Notes: generated by a model from the sequence alone, not told the origin. DNA of 64,000 bases from Lyngbya aestuarii BL J (GCF_000478195.2 NZ_AUZM01000013.1:47422-111421); one strand, 5' to 3'; positions 18,144 through 27,684 are shown, counted from the stretch's first letter. Made by a program: numbers and translations.

Positions 18144-19016
18144 TTAAACAGATTTTTGCAAAGGAAATCCTAAAGTTTCTCGTTGTTCTAAATACCGCCC
18201 AGCGACTCGTCGAGCTAAATTGCGAATTCTGCCAATATAACGAGTGCGTTCGGTCACAGCAATCACCCCCCTGGCATCCAAGAGGTTAAAGCTGTGAGAA
18301 CATTTCAATACATAATCTAAACTCGGCAAAACTAATCCTTTGTCGATTAATTGTTGGGCTTCTTGTTCATACAAACTAAAGAGAGTAAACAGTAACTCAG
18401 GATTCGAGGCTTCAAAATTGTAGGTACAATGTTCGACTTCTCCCTGAAGATAAATATCCCCATAATTAATCGTATCTGTCCAGGCAATTTTCGTCATGGC
18501 ATCGACGTCTTGAAGATACATCGCCAATCTTTCCAGTCCGTAGGTAATTTCAATAGAAACAGGACGACAATCGATTCCGCCACATTGTTGAAAATAGGTA
18601 AATTGGGTAATTTCCATTCCATCTAACCAGACTTCCCAACCGACTCCCCAGGCGCCTAAGGTGGGAGATTCCCAGTTATCTTCAACAAACCGCACATCAT
18701 GATCTTCAGGTTGAATTCCCAGCGATCGCAGGGAGTCGAGATAAACCTCTTGAATGTTATCAGGAGAAGGTTTAATCAAGACTTGGTATTGATAATAATG
18801 TTGAAAACGGTTCGGATTTTCGCCATAACGTCCATCAGTGGGACGGCGACAGGGTTCGATGTAGGCGACAGACCAGGGTTCAGGGCCGATCGCCCGTAGA
18901 AAGGTATGAGGACTCATGGTTCCCGCCCCTTTTTCGGTGTCGTAGGGTTGGGCGATTAAACAGCCGCGATCGCTCCAAAATTGATGTAAAGTGGCAATGA
19001 CGGATTGAAAGTTCAC
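18144..19016 (-). CDS. glyQ: Glycyl-tRNA synthetase alpha subunit
   Basis: A 290-residue alpha chain of the bacterial alpha2-beta2 glycyl-tRNA synthetase, full length. Motifs read directly are [44 protein letters not shown] and [10 protein letters not shown]. It charges tRNA-Gly together with GlyS, which is not in the window; split glyQ and glyS positions are common in cyanobacteria. Translation begins with GTG. The gene is monocistronic, flanked by the hairpin at 18100 and by a divergent Uma2 gene. Confidence 0.97.
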   Translation of the reverse strand: MNFQSVIATLHQFWSDRGCLIAQPYDTEKGAGTMSPHTFLRAIGPEPWSVAYIEPCRRPTDGRYGENPNRFQHYYQYQVLIKPSPDNIQEVYLDSLRSLGIQPEDHDVRFVEDNWESPTLGAWGVGWEVWLDGMEITQFTYFQQCGGIDCRPVSIEITYGLERLAMYLQDVDAMTKIAWTDTINYGDIYLQGEVEHCTYNFEASNPELLFTLFSLYEQEAQQLIDKGLVLPSLDYVLKCSHSFNLLDARGVIAVTERTRYIGRIRNLARRVAGRYLEQRETLGFPLQKSV

Positions 19017-19144
19017 AGGATTAACTCAAGTTTAATGGTTTTTCTTTTCAATATGATAAGGGATGGGTTGAAGATTTTTGCTGCTTCGTCGTCTTTTCTG
19101 TTTCGCTAAAATGAGACTAATTTGTGGGTTCGGAGTTTAAATAA

Positions 19145-19705
19145 ATGACTGTTCAAACACAGAACCGCCTAACACTGGAAGAATTTTTAGCTTTACCTCA
19201 AGATGATATCACCTATGAGTTCGTTGACGGAGAAGCTCTAGCTAAAATGTCACCGAAATATTTTCATTCCTCACTCACAGGTCTTTTATTTATTTTACTT
19301 CAACAGGGTCATCAAAATCGAGGTCGAGTCGGGATTGAGTGGTCAGTGAAGTTGAAACGTGGGGAAAAAGACTGGGTTCCGGTGCCGGATTTACTGTATA
19401 TTTCCTACGATCGCTTAAATGCGGATTGGATAGAGAATGTTGCTTGTCCAGTTCCACCGGAATTAGCGATTGAAATTATTTCGCCCGAACAAAGTTTTGG
19501 GAGGATGAGCGAGAAAGCGGTTGATTATATTAAAGCGGGAGTTTTAAGAGTTTGGATAATTGATCCCCAAGATCAAAGTATTACGATTTTTTATCCCGAT
19601 GCACCCCCGGAAATCAAGCGAGGAACTGCACCGATTGTTGACTCAATTTTGGAAGGCTTAGAACTGATCCCCGAACAACTTTTTCAACAAGCAGGTATTC
19701 CTTAA
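19145..19705 (+). CDS. Uma2-family (DUF820) endonuclease-like protein
   Basis: A 186-residue Uma2 protein, clearly different from the one at 16972. Landmarks are LTLEEFLALPQ, YEFVDGEALAKMSP, VPVPDLLYI (fold Asp), ELAIEIISPEQSFGRM (fold Glu) and KAVDYIKAGVLRVWIIDPQ. The nuclease-type acidic residues appear kept. Function of the family is poorly known. It begins 128 bases from the divergent glyQ and its stop lies 11 bases from the stop of the convergent pseudouridine synthase. Confidence 0.85.
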   Translation: MTVQTQNRLTLEEFLALPQDDITYEFVDGEALAKMSPKYFHSSLTGLLFILLQQGHQNRGRVGIEWSVKLKRGEKDWVPVPDLLYISYDRLNADWIENVACPVPPELAIEIISPEQSFGRMSEKAVDYIKAGVLRVWIIDPQDQSITIFYPDAPPEIKRGTAPIVDSILEGLELIPEQLFQQAGIP

Positions 19706-19716
19706 CCTGTAATTTG

Positions 19717-20325
19717 TTATTTTTTTGGAGGGGAAACGTCGGTTAACTGATACAAATTCTGCACTTCAATTGAACTTAAGTCTCGCCATTGACCGGGTTT
19801 TAATCCGTCTAAACGGAAATCAGCGATCGCCACTCGAACTAACCTCAAAGTTGGAAATCCCACGGCTGCGGTCATTCGACGTACTTGACGATTGCGACCT
19901 TCGGTGAGGGTAATTTCTAGCCAAGCGGTGGGAACAGTTTTGCGAAAACGAATGGGCGGATCACGAGGAGGTAAAGCGGGTTCAGTGGGGAGTAACTGCA
20001 CTTGAGCGCTGCGAGTTTGATAGTCTTTGATTTTCACACCAAATCGCAGAGTATTCAAGGCGGTTTCATCCGGTATGTGTTCCACCTGAACCCAGTAAGT
20101 TCGAGGGTGACTAAATTTGCGATGACTCAAACGATGTTGAATTTTGCCTTGATTAGTGAGAAGCAATAATCCTTCACTATCGCGGTCTAATCGTCCGACG
20201 GGATAAACCCCAGGAATCGAGATAAAATCTTTGAGGGTTTTCCGGCGGGGGGTTGTCGGATCGTTATCGGTAAATTGGCATAAAACGTCATAAGGTTTAT
20301 AAAACAAAATATATTGAGCAGGCAT
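19717..20325 (-). CDS. Pseudouridine synthase, RluE/RsuA branch
   Basis: A 202-residue RNA pseudouridine synthase without an S4 domain, as in the RluE-type 23S rRNA enzymes. The catalytic Asp47 lies in [15 protein letters not shown]. Other family motifs are [17 protein letters not shown]-like [11 protein letters not shown], and [10 protein letters not shown] near residue 150. ATG 20325 is chosen over an upstream in-frame TTG at 20334. RluE modifies a single uridine in 23S rRNA in E. coli; the exact site here is inferred. Confidence 0.9.
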   Translation of the reverse strand: MPAQYILFYKPYDVLCQFTDNDPTTPRRKTLKDFISIPGVYPVGRLDRDSEGLLLLTNQGKIQHRLSHRKFSHPRTYWVQVEHIPDETALNTLRFGVKIKDYQTRSAQVQLLPTEPALPPRDPPIRFRKTVPTAWLEITLTEGRNRQVRRMTAAVGFPTLRLVRVAIADFRLDGLKPGQWRDLSSIEVQNLYQLTDVSPPKK

Positions 20326-20334
20326 ATTCTTCAA

Positions 20335-20854
20335 AAGATAATGAGCAGGAAAGCGAGAATCGATTGCACTGGAGTGGACGAAATGTGATCTGTCCTTAAA
20401 ATCACTGGTTTTGAGAACTGGAATTCAATCAGCTTTTTAGGTTCATACTGTATATAGAGATACCAGAAATCATCTGGAGAGAGAACTGAAATTCAATTTA
20501 TTCCGGATTTGCTCTCATCGTTGTCGATCCAATGCTATTACAGATTCTATAGAGGACAGTGCTTTCAATTCCTATGGAGTATTGTCCACCTGGATTTTTA
20601 AAGCAGACCTGAACTAGATTACCGTCAGGAAGTCACAGTGATCTCTACGGTCAGGTTAGGAGGTTCCACTTTCGGAACTTAAACAACTTGAATTTCTTCC
20701 ATAAAATAACCAGGGTAAAGTGATAGTTAAGTAGAAAGCTATTCGCACTGTTAGAAGAACTACCGTACAAATTTTGTGAGACCTTACAAGCTGAATAAGT
20801 TCAAAAGGTTTCCTCTATAGGCTGATTTTAGATTTATGCAAGGGAGATAGAACA
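20335..20854. other. 520-base intergenic region
   Basis: Contains an imperfect 16-base direct repeat GAGAACTG(G/A)AATTCAAT at 20413 and 20481, a TCCGGA palindrome at 20502-20507 and a small inverted repeat GTTCC-GGAAC near 20663-20678. No RNA gene or coding frame was recognised. Confidence 0.45.
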
Positions 20855-21091
20855 ATGTTTTTTCGTAATAAAATCCACACAACGCCTTGTGATTCTCAAC
20901 CGATTACAATTATAGGAGAAGGTATTGTCTCTGAAGAAATCCAACCTTATCGTCAAGGTCGAGTCAAATTTCGGGGGACTTGGTGGAATGCTCGCTGTAT
21001 AACGAATACCACCGTCAGACCCGGAACTATTGTTCATATTGTCAAGAAAGAAAATATTACTTTGTTTGTTGTACCTGCACCTTTTGAGTAA
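20855..21091 (+). CDS. Small NfeD-like OB-fold protein
   Basis: A 78-residue soluble protein that resembles the isolated C-terminal OB domain of NfeD proteins: GEGIVSEEIQPYRQGRVKFR, WWNARC, then RPGTIVHIVKKENITLFVVP. NfeD proteins normally have membrane segments and pair with a stomatin-like protein; neither is found here, so this is a free-standing domain. A good ribosome site (AAGGGAGA) precedes the ATG. Neighbours give no hint of role. Confidence 0.7.
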   Translation: MFFRNKIHTTPCDSQPITIIGEGIVSEEIQPYRQGRVKFRGTWWNARCITNTTVRPGTIVHIVKKENITLFVVPAPFE

Positions 21092-21345
21092 ATCTCAAGT
21101 TGAGTGCTACCTCAAATAAAGGTATGAATTGAACGTGATTATTGAATTCTATCAGACGCATCTTCTTTTTGAGGGGATGTGTTTTTTCTTGGGTATACTG
21201 TTGTCTTCTAGCGGTCTCGGAGGGTGTAGCTCGATCACTGGCTCTCTTTTTTCGGAAAAATTAAAGCTTTGTTTAAAATTTGGGTAAAACACTGTTGACT
21301 TATGTAAACTCAGATCAGAACAACTTGATCTCATACTTTACAATA

Positions 21346-21894
21346 ATGTCAAATCAAAAATTGAACTCTGATAATAACCCGAATAGAGTTTTGTATCCTT
21401 CAAGTGATCCTGAGTTAGAAAAGTTTAATAAGCGTTTGAAAGCTAATGGGAAACGAGATTTTGTCGTACAAGAAACATTGAATCGTCTTCTCAAGAAGCT
21501 ACAAGTCAATCGGGTTGTACTGTATTATTTTTATCGTCAATGGGAAGGACAAGTCACGTTTGAGGCTTTAAGTCATCCCCAATGGTCAATTTATGGTTCA
21601 ACGGGAGCGGATGAATGTTTTAATGATGAATATGCCGCGTTATATATTGCAGGTCGAACACGAGCGATTTCAGATGTAGAAGTAGAACCAATTCATGATT
21701 GTCATAAAGATTTTTTGCGGAGTATAGAAGTGAGAGCAAATTTAGTCGTTCCTGTTTTGTTGGATCATCAGCAATTATGGGGATTGTTGATTGCTCATCA
21801 TTGTGAGAGTTCTCGTTCTTGGTTGCCATCGGATATTGAACTGTTGCAAGATGCCGCTCAAGCTTTAGCAGTTGATCTTGCTTATCTGAGTTAA
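21346..21894 (+). CDS. Free-standing GAF protein with DXCF cyanobacteriochrome signature
   Basis: A 182-residue protein that is essentially one GAF domain. It carries both cysteines of DXCF-type cyanobacteriochromes: Cys91 in ADECF (residues 88-92) and Cys119 followed by His120 in IHDCHKDFL. Downstream, VRANLVVPVL (129-138) and LWGLLIAHHC (144-153) match the bilin-GAF core. Such domains bind phycocyanobilin or phycoviolobilin and sense blue/green light. No output domain is present, so it would have to signal by binding another protein. The ATG at 21346 is chosen over a TTG 66 bases upstream. Bilin binding is inferred from these residues. Confidence 0.75.
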   Translation: MSNQKLNSDNNPNRVLYPSSDPELEKFNKRLKANGKRDFVVQETLNRLLKKLQVNRVVLYYFYRQWEGQVTFEALSHPQWSIYGSTGADECFNDEYAALYIAGRTRAISDVEVEPIHDCHKDFLRSIEVRANLVVPVLLDHQQLWGLLIAHHCESSRSWLPSDIELLQDAAQALAVDLAYLS

Positions 21895-22045
21895 GTTGTC
21901 TGGCAATCTCACAATATTAATCAACTTTAAAAGAGGAGAATGAGAACGTTTTCTGATTGTAGCGATGAAATTGAAATGGTATTCAGCATGAAGTTTGTAC
22001 AAACTGAATACCCAATAGAGGAAAATCATGTTGGCAGTGAATCGA

Positions 22046-23377
22046 TCAATTGTAAGCTTTCACCTTTGATAAGGTGGTAAAATATTGTTGAGCAATAATT
22101 TCAGGAGTCAACTTCGCTTCTAAATATTGACGACCCGCATTACCCATTTGAGTTGCTAATTGAGGGTCAGATGCGAGTAAACGAATAAACTGAGCGAGTT
22201 GAGTCCCATCTCTATTATCAAATGCAGCACCACATTTTGCTTCTTCCAGCAGTTGACGTAAATAGGAATGGGATTCACAAACAACTGCAACCGGACGTCC
22301 TGCGGCTAAGACTCCATAAAATTTACTGGGGGCTACAATTCCTTCCATTCCTTCACTGACACTGACTAAGGAAAGATCACAAGCAGTTAGAGAATAGGGT
22401 AATACGGCTTTGTCTTGATAGGGTAAGAACACGCAGTTGTCTAATCTTAATTCTTGTACTTTCTTCATGCAAGTTTCTTGCTTTGCACCGCCACCGATGA
22501 AGACAAATTGAATCGGTTCATTTTGTAATTCGACAGCAGCTTCTATAATGGTGTCCATGTCATGGCATCGACCCATATTACCGGAATATAATACGGTAAA
22601 TTTTTCCAGTAGGTTAAATTCCCGGGCAAACCAATTTTCGGTTTTATTCAGGGGTTTAATAAACTTAGAATCCGCCCAGTTTTGAATCACATTGATTTTA
22701 TGCTCAATCTGAGGACATTTAGCTATGATTCTATCTTTCATGGTTGAACTGAGTACAATAATTGAGTCGGCTCTTTTCCAAACTTTACAGTTAATCCAAT
22801 CCCAAAATTTAACCAATGGATTTTTGGAGGAAATTAAGCCGAGTTCTACAGCGACATCTGGATACAAATCATACAATAAACAAGCATAACGCTGACCAAA
22901 ACAGAGATGAGCTAAATAACCCAAAATTGTTAAGTATGGTGGTGCTGTTGTCAGCAATAAAATTTCTGAACGGTTAACACTTCTGAGCAAGTGTAGACCT
23001 GCTCTAAAGCAAAAAAATAATCCATTTAGAGCTTTCCCTCTAATTCTTTTTGACCAAACCTGAGTGGTTCGGGTTCGCTGAATATGTACTCCTTTATCTA
23101 TTTCTTTTTGAGGAGCTTTGCTATTTTGAAAGGCATATCCAGGCTGTCCTGTAAAGACTTTTACCCGCATTCCTAAGCTTTGTAGTTGAGTGGCTAGTTC
23201 TGCAATCAGTTGTCCTGTTGCGGCATAGTCTGGAGGATAAAACTGAGTAATAATTGAAAGTTGACTGACTTGAGAACTGTGGAAAGTAGTAGATGTTTCT
23301 GATGTTTTATCCGTTTGAATGGATGCAGTTTTCACTTTTCCCAGATGTATTTTAGACATTGTAGATTCGTTGATCAT
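22046..23377 (-). CDS. Family 4 glycosyltransferase, WbuB/WcaI-like
   Basis: A 443-residue GT-B glycosyltransferase. The N-terminal domain has ITQFYPPDYAATGQLIAELA near 45-64; the C-terminal nucleotide-sugar domain has VLYSGNMGRCHDMDTIIEA and EGMEGIVAPSKFYGVLAAGRP. The first 35 or so residues are polar and not conserved; Met7 (23359) is a second possible start. It is the most distal gene of the polysaccharide locus on this side and has its own 783-base leader with a TCCGGA site 77 bases before the ATG. Sugar specificity is unknown. Confidence 0.85.
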   Translation of the reverse strand: MINESTMSKIHLGKVKTASIQTDKTSETSTTFHSSQVSQLSIITQFYPPDYAATGQLIAELATQLQSLGMRVKVFTGQPGYAFQNSKAPQKEIDKGVHIQRTRTTQVWSKRIRGKALNGLFFCFRAGLHLLRSVNRSEILLLTTAPPYLTILGYLAHLCFGQRYACLLYDLYPDVAVELGLISSKNPLVKFWDWINCKVWKRADSIIVLSSTMKDRIIAKCPQIEHKINVIQNWADSKFIKPLNKTENWFAREFNLLEKFTVLYSGNMGRCHDMDTIIEAAVELQNEPIQFVFIGGGAKQETCMKKVQELRLDNCVFLPYQDKAVLPYSLTACDLSLVSVSEGMEGIVAPSKFYGVLAAGRPVAVVCESHSYLRQLLEEAKCGAAFDNRDGTQLAQFIRLLASDPQLATQMGNAGRQYLEAKLTPEIIAQQYFTTLSKVKAYN

Positions 23378-23454
23378 AACTAAAAGCTTAGATAGATTTA
23401 GCTAAATAGGATGCAATCAATTGTTAACCCTTTTTACAATAATTAAAATAAACA

Positions 23455-23460
23455 TCCGGA
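23455..23460 (-). promoter_or_regulatory. TCCGGA site upstream of GT4 gene
   Basis: Palindrome 77 bases before the start at 23377. It is one of eight at similar distance from minus-strand starts in this locus. Confidence 0.4.
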
Positions 23461-23972
23461 ATTGTCGAAGGTTTTATGAAAAGATTTTAATGACTTTTTT
23501 ATAAAAAATAGAATACATTCTTGATTAATTTTTTCAGCTTAAACAGTATACTTGATAACAGTTTTTTGATTAAAAACAGATGTCAATTAATGCTAAAAAC
23601 CTCTATCTTTCGATAGATTTATATTATCTATTATCAACTTATAATCAAAGGTTTACTGAAAATATCTACAATTTAATTCAGTCCAAAGATAGAGGCGGTA
23701 AGTTGTTTTTTGAAACCATTCCATACAAATATTAAACTAAAAACTTGAGCAATAGAAGATTAAGTAATCTGTGACTTCATCTATTGCTTGAGATTCAGCA
23801 AGTAATCAATACAAATTTAAGGAAAGATAGAAAGCCCTGGGGAAATAGTTATTTCATCAATCTGTACAATGCTTATAACTTAGCTGCATTCACTCAGTTT
23901 AATCACTCAGCCTAAGCAGTTGTTTTTACTCTGATTGATTGTAGTCTCTTTTATCAAAAAAGTTATAGGGGT

Positions 23973-24014
23973 TTTTGTAAAGTTAACCTGATTTTATGTA
24001 AAGCTTTTGTAAAA
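23973..24014. promoter_or_regulatory. Cluster of TTTTGTAAAG half sites
   Basis: TTTTGTAAAG (23973-23982), TTATGTAAAG (23994-24003) and TTTTGTAAAA (24005-24014) lie at start-to-start spacings of 21 and 11 bases, roughly whole helical turns. Related to the palindromes at 27771 and 58252. Confidence 0.4.
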
Positions 24015-24160
24015 ACACTCTCCATTTTGTGAACACAAAAAAATAAATTCTCTATTATCCCACTGATTAGGTTAGTGGTGTCTAAAAAGGATGATTAATT
24101 AGATATCCGTAATCACAATCCCATCAACTTTATTTAATGCAAGCAAGGTCTGAATAATGA

Positions 24161-25216
24161 TTAATCAACTGAAGTAAGCTGTTTGTGTTCTCCTAAATTT
24201 CGACTCATATAAATAAGTAATCCGGTGGCTCCGACTCCATAAAATATCCCACCTGGAATTCCAATAATTGCCAGAGCTAAACATCCAACCCATAACGTCA
24301 ATGTATAGATATATAGAACGGTTAATCGTTGGGATAAACCTCGATTGAGTAGTCGGTGATGCAAATGACGTCGATCCGCATAAAAAGGGGATTTACCATC
24401 GGAAAGTCGAGCGATAATCACGACTAACATATCTAAAATAGGAACGACTAAGATCAGAAAGGGAAGAATAACGAGACTAAAATCAGAGGTTTTCATCAAT
24501 CCAATCACAGCCAAACTCGCGAGTGTAAATCCGATAAAATAAGACCCTCCATCTCCCATAAAAATTTGAGCGGGGTTAAAGTTATAGCGAAGAAATCCTA
24601 GAGTTGCAGTGGCTAAAGCAATAGCAATTAAAGCGGCTGCGGGTTGATTGATAAATAAACAAATCACCAGCATGATACAAGCTGAAATTCCTGAGATTCC
24701 TGCGGCGAGTCCATCTAAACCATCCATCCAGTTAATAGCATTCACCACTCCGGCTAACCAAATAATAGTGATCGGTAAACTCAAAAGACCTAAAGGGATC
24801 AATCCTAATCCGGGAATGGGTAAAAATTCAATCCGAACTCCAACAACCCAGACTAAACTGGCAACGCCAAATTGTAATCCTAATCGGGTAAAGGGAGATA
24901 AATCGGACAAATCATCGATTAATCCAATCAGAAAAAATAAAAATCCGCCGACAATGACTCCCCAAAATTCTAAGATCTTGACGGGAGGTAAACGGGTAAA
25001 ATCATCAAATAATCCAACAATCAAACAGCTACATAGGGTTGCCAAACAGATTGCAATTCCACCCAAACGAACAATAGGCTGGTCGTGAATTTTTCGTTCT
25101 CCAGGATGATCAAAATATCCAGTATTCAGACCGATTGATCGAACAAGCGGTGTACTTAAGAGAACAATAAGGATAGAAAGAATGAAGGCAACCCCATAAG
25201 GATAAAAAAATACCAT
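24161..25216 (-). CDS. WecA-like undecaprenyl-phosphate sugar-1-phosphate transferase
   Basis: A 351-residue polytopic enzyme of the MraY/WecA family. It would transfer a sugar-1-phosphate, probably GlcNAc-1-P, from a UDP-sugar to undecaprenyl phosphate, the first step of lipid-linked glycan synthesis. Signature sites: RKIHDQPIVRLGG at 41-53, Asp101-Asp102-x-x-Asp105 (IDDLSD), NAINWMDGLDGL at 159-170, FMGDGGSY at 219-226, and the HLHHRLL loop near 286. About ten membrane helices. Within the locus it is the only evident initiating enzyme. A TCCGGA site lies 69 bases upstream. Confidence 0.9.
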   Translation of the reverse strand: MVFFYPYGVAFILSILIVLLSTPLVRSIGLNTGYFDHPGERKIHDQPIVRLGGIAICLATLCSCLIVGLFDDFTRLPPVKILEFWGVIVGGFLFFLIGLIDDLSDLSPFTRLGLQFGVASLVWVVGVRIEFLPIPGLGLIPLGLLSLPITIIWLAGVVNAINWMDGLDGLAAGISGISACIMLVICLFINQPAAALIAIALATATLGFLRYNFNPAQIFMGDGGSYFIGFTLASLAVIGLMKTSDFSLVILPFLILVVPILDMLVVIIARLSDGKSPFYADRRHLHHRLLNRGLSQRLTVLYIYTLTLWVGCLALAIIGIPGGIFYGVGATGLLIYMSRNLGEHKQLTSVD

Positions 25217-25285
25217 AGTGTGGGGAAATGAAGAGTGTCAAGGTTGCACGATTTCCATTCCTTTATACAAAATTGTCATTTCATA

Positions 25286-25291
25286 TCCGGA
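25286..25291 (-). promoter_or_regulatory. TCCGGA site upstream of WecA-like gene
   Basis: Palindrome in the 75-base gap before the WecA-like gene, 69 bases from its ATG and directly after the stop of the acetyltransferase gene. Confidence 0.4.
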
Positions 25292-25906
25292 TTACTCAGC
25301 AACAGAGAATTTGGAATTGGGGGTGAGAGATTCGGAAGTGTTTTGAATCATTTCTGGAACAGCTTCTCGAATGGTTCGTTTTTTAATCGGTTGAGCGGGA
25401 TTTCCGGCATAAATTGTCATCGCTGCGAGAGAACGTCCGGTTACACTTCCTAGCCCTAAAATTGCACCCTGAGCGACTCGGACTCCTGGCCCAATAACGG
25501 CTCGGGCTGCTATCCAACTCCTCTGTTCAATATAAATTTCGGCGGTGATCAGTTGAAAATGGGGATCACTCCAATCATGGTTTCCCGTACACAAATAAAT
25601 ATCCTGAGACAGACAAACGTGACTTTCAATCGTCACAAGGGCTAAATTATCAATCCAGGCATTTTCACCAATCCAAACATGATCCCCAACGGTTAAACGC
25701 CAGGGAAACTTGATCCGAACTCCGGGCTTGATCCGTACACCTTGACCGATTTTCGCACCAAACCAACGCAAAATTAAGACTTTCAAGCCTGAAAATGGGA
25801 GGAGTCGGCTACGAACGAGGGGATCGCCGAGAAAGAACCATAGAAGTTGTTGGAATAGTGGTGCGCCGGGAGTGTAGGTTCCAGTCGTGTATTGGTTTAA
25901 ACGCAT
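25292..25906 (-). CDS. WcaF-like hexapeptide acetyltransferase
   Basis: A 204-residue left-handed beta-helix acyltransferase of the kind named putative colanic acid acetyltransferase WcaF. The family-typical N-terminus (MRLNQYTTGTYTPGAP, then FFLGDPLV) is present from the chosen ATG. Hexapeptide repeats run from about 55 to 165, with the catalytic-type His in CTGNHDW near residue 110. It would O-acetylate a sugar of the polysaccharide using acetyl-CoA. Its start overlaps the end of the upstream YdcF-like frame by 98 bases, which is unusually long. Confidence 0.87.
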   Translation of the reverse strand: MRLNQYTTGTYTPGAPLFQQLLWFFLGDPLVRSRLLPFSGLKVLILRWFGAKIGQGVRIKPGVRIKFPWRLTVGDHVWIGENAWIDNLALVTIESHVCLSQDIYLCTGNHDWSDPHFQLITAEIYIEQRSWIAARAVIGPGVRVAQGAILGLGSVTGRSLAAMTIYAGNPAQPIKKRTIREAVPEMIQNTSESLTPNSKFSVAE

Positions 25907-26492
25907 GAGTCATTGCTACTCTAGGGTTCAGACTTGCTCCGGTTCGCCCTGTGATCACCCACAGAATAGAACGTCCCATATCCCGCAAGATCCGTAAGGA
26001 GGATTCTTCTTTTTCAGGAGTTGGAACAGCAACTGGGGTAAAGGTGATTCCTTGACTTCCGAGTACAATCGTGGCGATCGCTTGGGAGCGAGGGAGATGA
26101 AAATCTGAGGTAATTAAGTAAATATGTTGGATATTCCGTTGTTTGAACTCATCGACCATTGAGGTAAAATTTGTTACCGTATCCACCGCGAGATAATCGA
26201 GGTGAACCCGACGATCCCGGACTCCTGCGGCGCGAAAAATATCCATTGCAGGTTCACGGGGAATTCCAGATGACACCCAAATGTCTAAGTCGGGGTTCGC
26301 TTGGGCGAATTGAGCGGTAAACAGTTCTCGAGCCGATCCTCCCCCCAGGGTGAAAATGGCTTGGGGTTCTGGGGCTTGATAGTGAGCGATCGCCAGTTGG
26401 ACGGGAATAATGCTGATCAGAAATAGAAGCAGAATTGAGCCAGCCCAGATAATCCAATGGTAGGGTGATTGTGTGCGCTGAAACCACTTCAT
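25809..26492 (-). CDS. YdcF-like (DUF218) membrane protein
   Basis: A 227-residue protein with one N-terminal membrane segment (about 13-34) and a DUF218/YdcF domain: IFTLGGGSARELFTA, IWVSSGIPRE, TVTNFTSMVDEF and LITSDFHLPRSQAIA. The family is linked to envelope glycan or peptidoglycan metabolism but its reaction is unclear. The conserved part ends near ITGRTGASLNPR; the last 30 or so residues (TIPTTSMVLSRRSPRS and before) are read out of frame over the start of the acetyltransferase and look non-conserved. The tail may result from loss of an earlier stop codon. Confidence 0.8.
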   Translation of the reverse strand: MKWFQRTQSPYHWIIWAGSILLLFLISIIPVQLAIAHYQAPEPQAIFTLGGGSARELFTAQFAQANPDLDIWVSSGIPREPAMDIFRAAGVRDRRVHLDYLAVDTVTNFTSMVDEFKQRNIQHIYLITSDFHLPRSQAIATIVLGSQGITFTPVAVPTPEKEESSLRILRDMGRSILWVITGRTGASLNPRVAMTHAFKPIHDWNLHSRRTTIPTTSMVLSRRSPRS

Positions 26493-26919
26493 AAATTCGC
26501 AGTTTTACTATTATAGTAACTGATGCTAAGTTAGATCGGGGAGTTATATTGATTCTGGGTTCGGTATCTGTCGATCAGAGGAAGACGAATTGCTCTGATC
26601 TGAGTTAAATTTTGACTCAACTTTGGATTAAGAGGAGGTTATTTAAAGCCAGTTTATTATTTTACCAATAAAGTAATAAGATTACGTAAAATCGCTCAAA
26701 TTTTTCCTGATAAAATTCTCACATTCTGTAAAATGAACCAGAATGATTTGAGTGCTGGATTGAATCTCTACTCGTAATAACAGAGTAAGGATTTTCTCAA
26801 CAAACTCCCATTCATCTGTTGAATTTAATCCTATCCCCCTCTTTCTGAGTCACCCAATAAGCAATTGCTTTTGACAACAGCTCCAAAGTTTGGATTCAAC
26901 TCCTGGAGAAATTAATTTC
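26493..26919. other. Intergenic region between divergent genes
   Basis: Contains a hairpin GATCAGAG (26573-26580) / CTCTGATC (26593-26600) with a 12-base loop, and the ribosome site TGGAGAA (26904-26910) of the PEP-CTERM gene. Otherwise AT-rich, nothing else recognised. Confidence 0.45.
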
Positions 26920-27684
26920 ATGTTCAATCCCATCGCTTCTATCTACCACTCAACTCTAACCGCAGGTGTTGCTAGTTTAATTAGTTTTGCAGCCCTGTTT
27001 GGATTGGAGAATTCGGCTCAAGCTATCGTCCTCAACGGTGGTTTTGAGACGGGTGATTTCTCTACTGAATGGATGTCCATTGGTGACACTCGCATTGTCA
27101 CAAATACTTATGGTGTAACTTCGACTGAAGGGGAGTTTCAAGCCTTAATTACAAGTAAATACGGCTCGGTTACAGATACCGATTTGGAATCTTTCTTAGA
27201 TTTATCTCTAGGGAGTCTAGATACTCTGTTATCGGCTCAGGTTGTTGAAGGTTCAGCAATCAAACAAACGCTCACCGTTCGAGCGGGAGAGACTCTCAGG
27301 TTTTCTTGGAATTTTCTCTCCAATGAAACTATATTTGATAATAATGAGAAAACGTTCAATGACTTGGCGTTTGTATCCATTGGAAGTACAGTCCTAAAAA
27401 TTGGGGATACTTCTGGTTTAGCCAATCCGTCGAATACCATCTTTGATACAGAAACCGGATACAAAACCTTTTCCTACACCTTCACTCAAGGAGGAATCTA
27501 TCTATTAGGAATTGGGGTTGTAGATGTGGATGACAGTAATGATTTCTTCCCCTCGGGTTTGTTGGTGGACAATGTAGAAATTCAATCTGTTCCTGAACCG
27601 ATGACGATTTTAGGTTCGTTAGTTGCATTAGGAATGGGGGCGCTTCTCAAAAAGCATCGTTCCCAAGACCAGAACCAAGATTAA
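26920..27684 (+). CDS. PEP-CTERM sorting-signal protein (exported)
   Basis: A 254-residue exported protein. A signal peptide covers about residues 1-35 (hydrophobic ASLISFAALFGL, then SAQA). The mature part begins LNGGFETGDFSTEW, a start often seen in exosortase client proteins with a jelly-roll-like domain. The C-terminus carries the PEP-CTERM tripartite signal: VPEPMTILGSLVALGMGALL followed by the basic KKHRS. It would be recognised and processed by the exosortase encoded 1.8 kb downstream. The ATG at 26920 has a TGGAGAA ribosome site; an upstream TTG frame is not used. Function of the mature part is unknown. Confidence 0.88.
   Translation: MFNPIASIYHSTLTAGVASLISFAALFGLENSAQAIVLNGGFETGDFSTEWMSIGDTRIVTNTYGVTSTEGEFQALITSKYGSVTDTDLESFLDLSLGSLDTLLSAQVVEGSAIKQTLTVRAGETLRFSWNFLSNETIFDNNEKTFNDLAFVSIGSTVLKIGDTSGLANPSNTIFDTETGYKTFSYTFTQGGIYLLGIGVVDVDDSNDFFPSGLLVDNVEIQSVPEPMTILGSLVALGMGALLKKHRSQDQNQD

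Larger units (their letters stand above)
23378..24160. other. 783-base structured intergenic region
   Basis: This long leader of the GT4 gene holds several elements: TCCGGA at 23455-23460; an 11-base inverted repeat CCTCTATCTTT (23600-23610) / AAAGATAGAGG (23685-23695); a second stem AGCAATAGA (23748-23756) / TCTATTGCT (23780-23788); and a cluster of TTTTGTAAAG-type half sites at 23973-24014. No protein is encoded. It could contain a small RNA or a long structured 5' leader. Confidence 0.55.
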
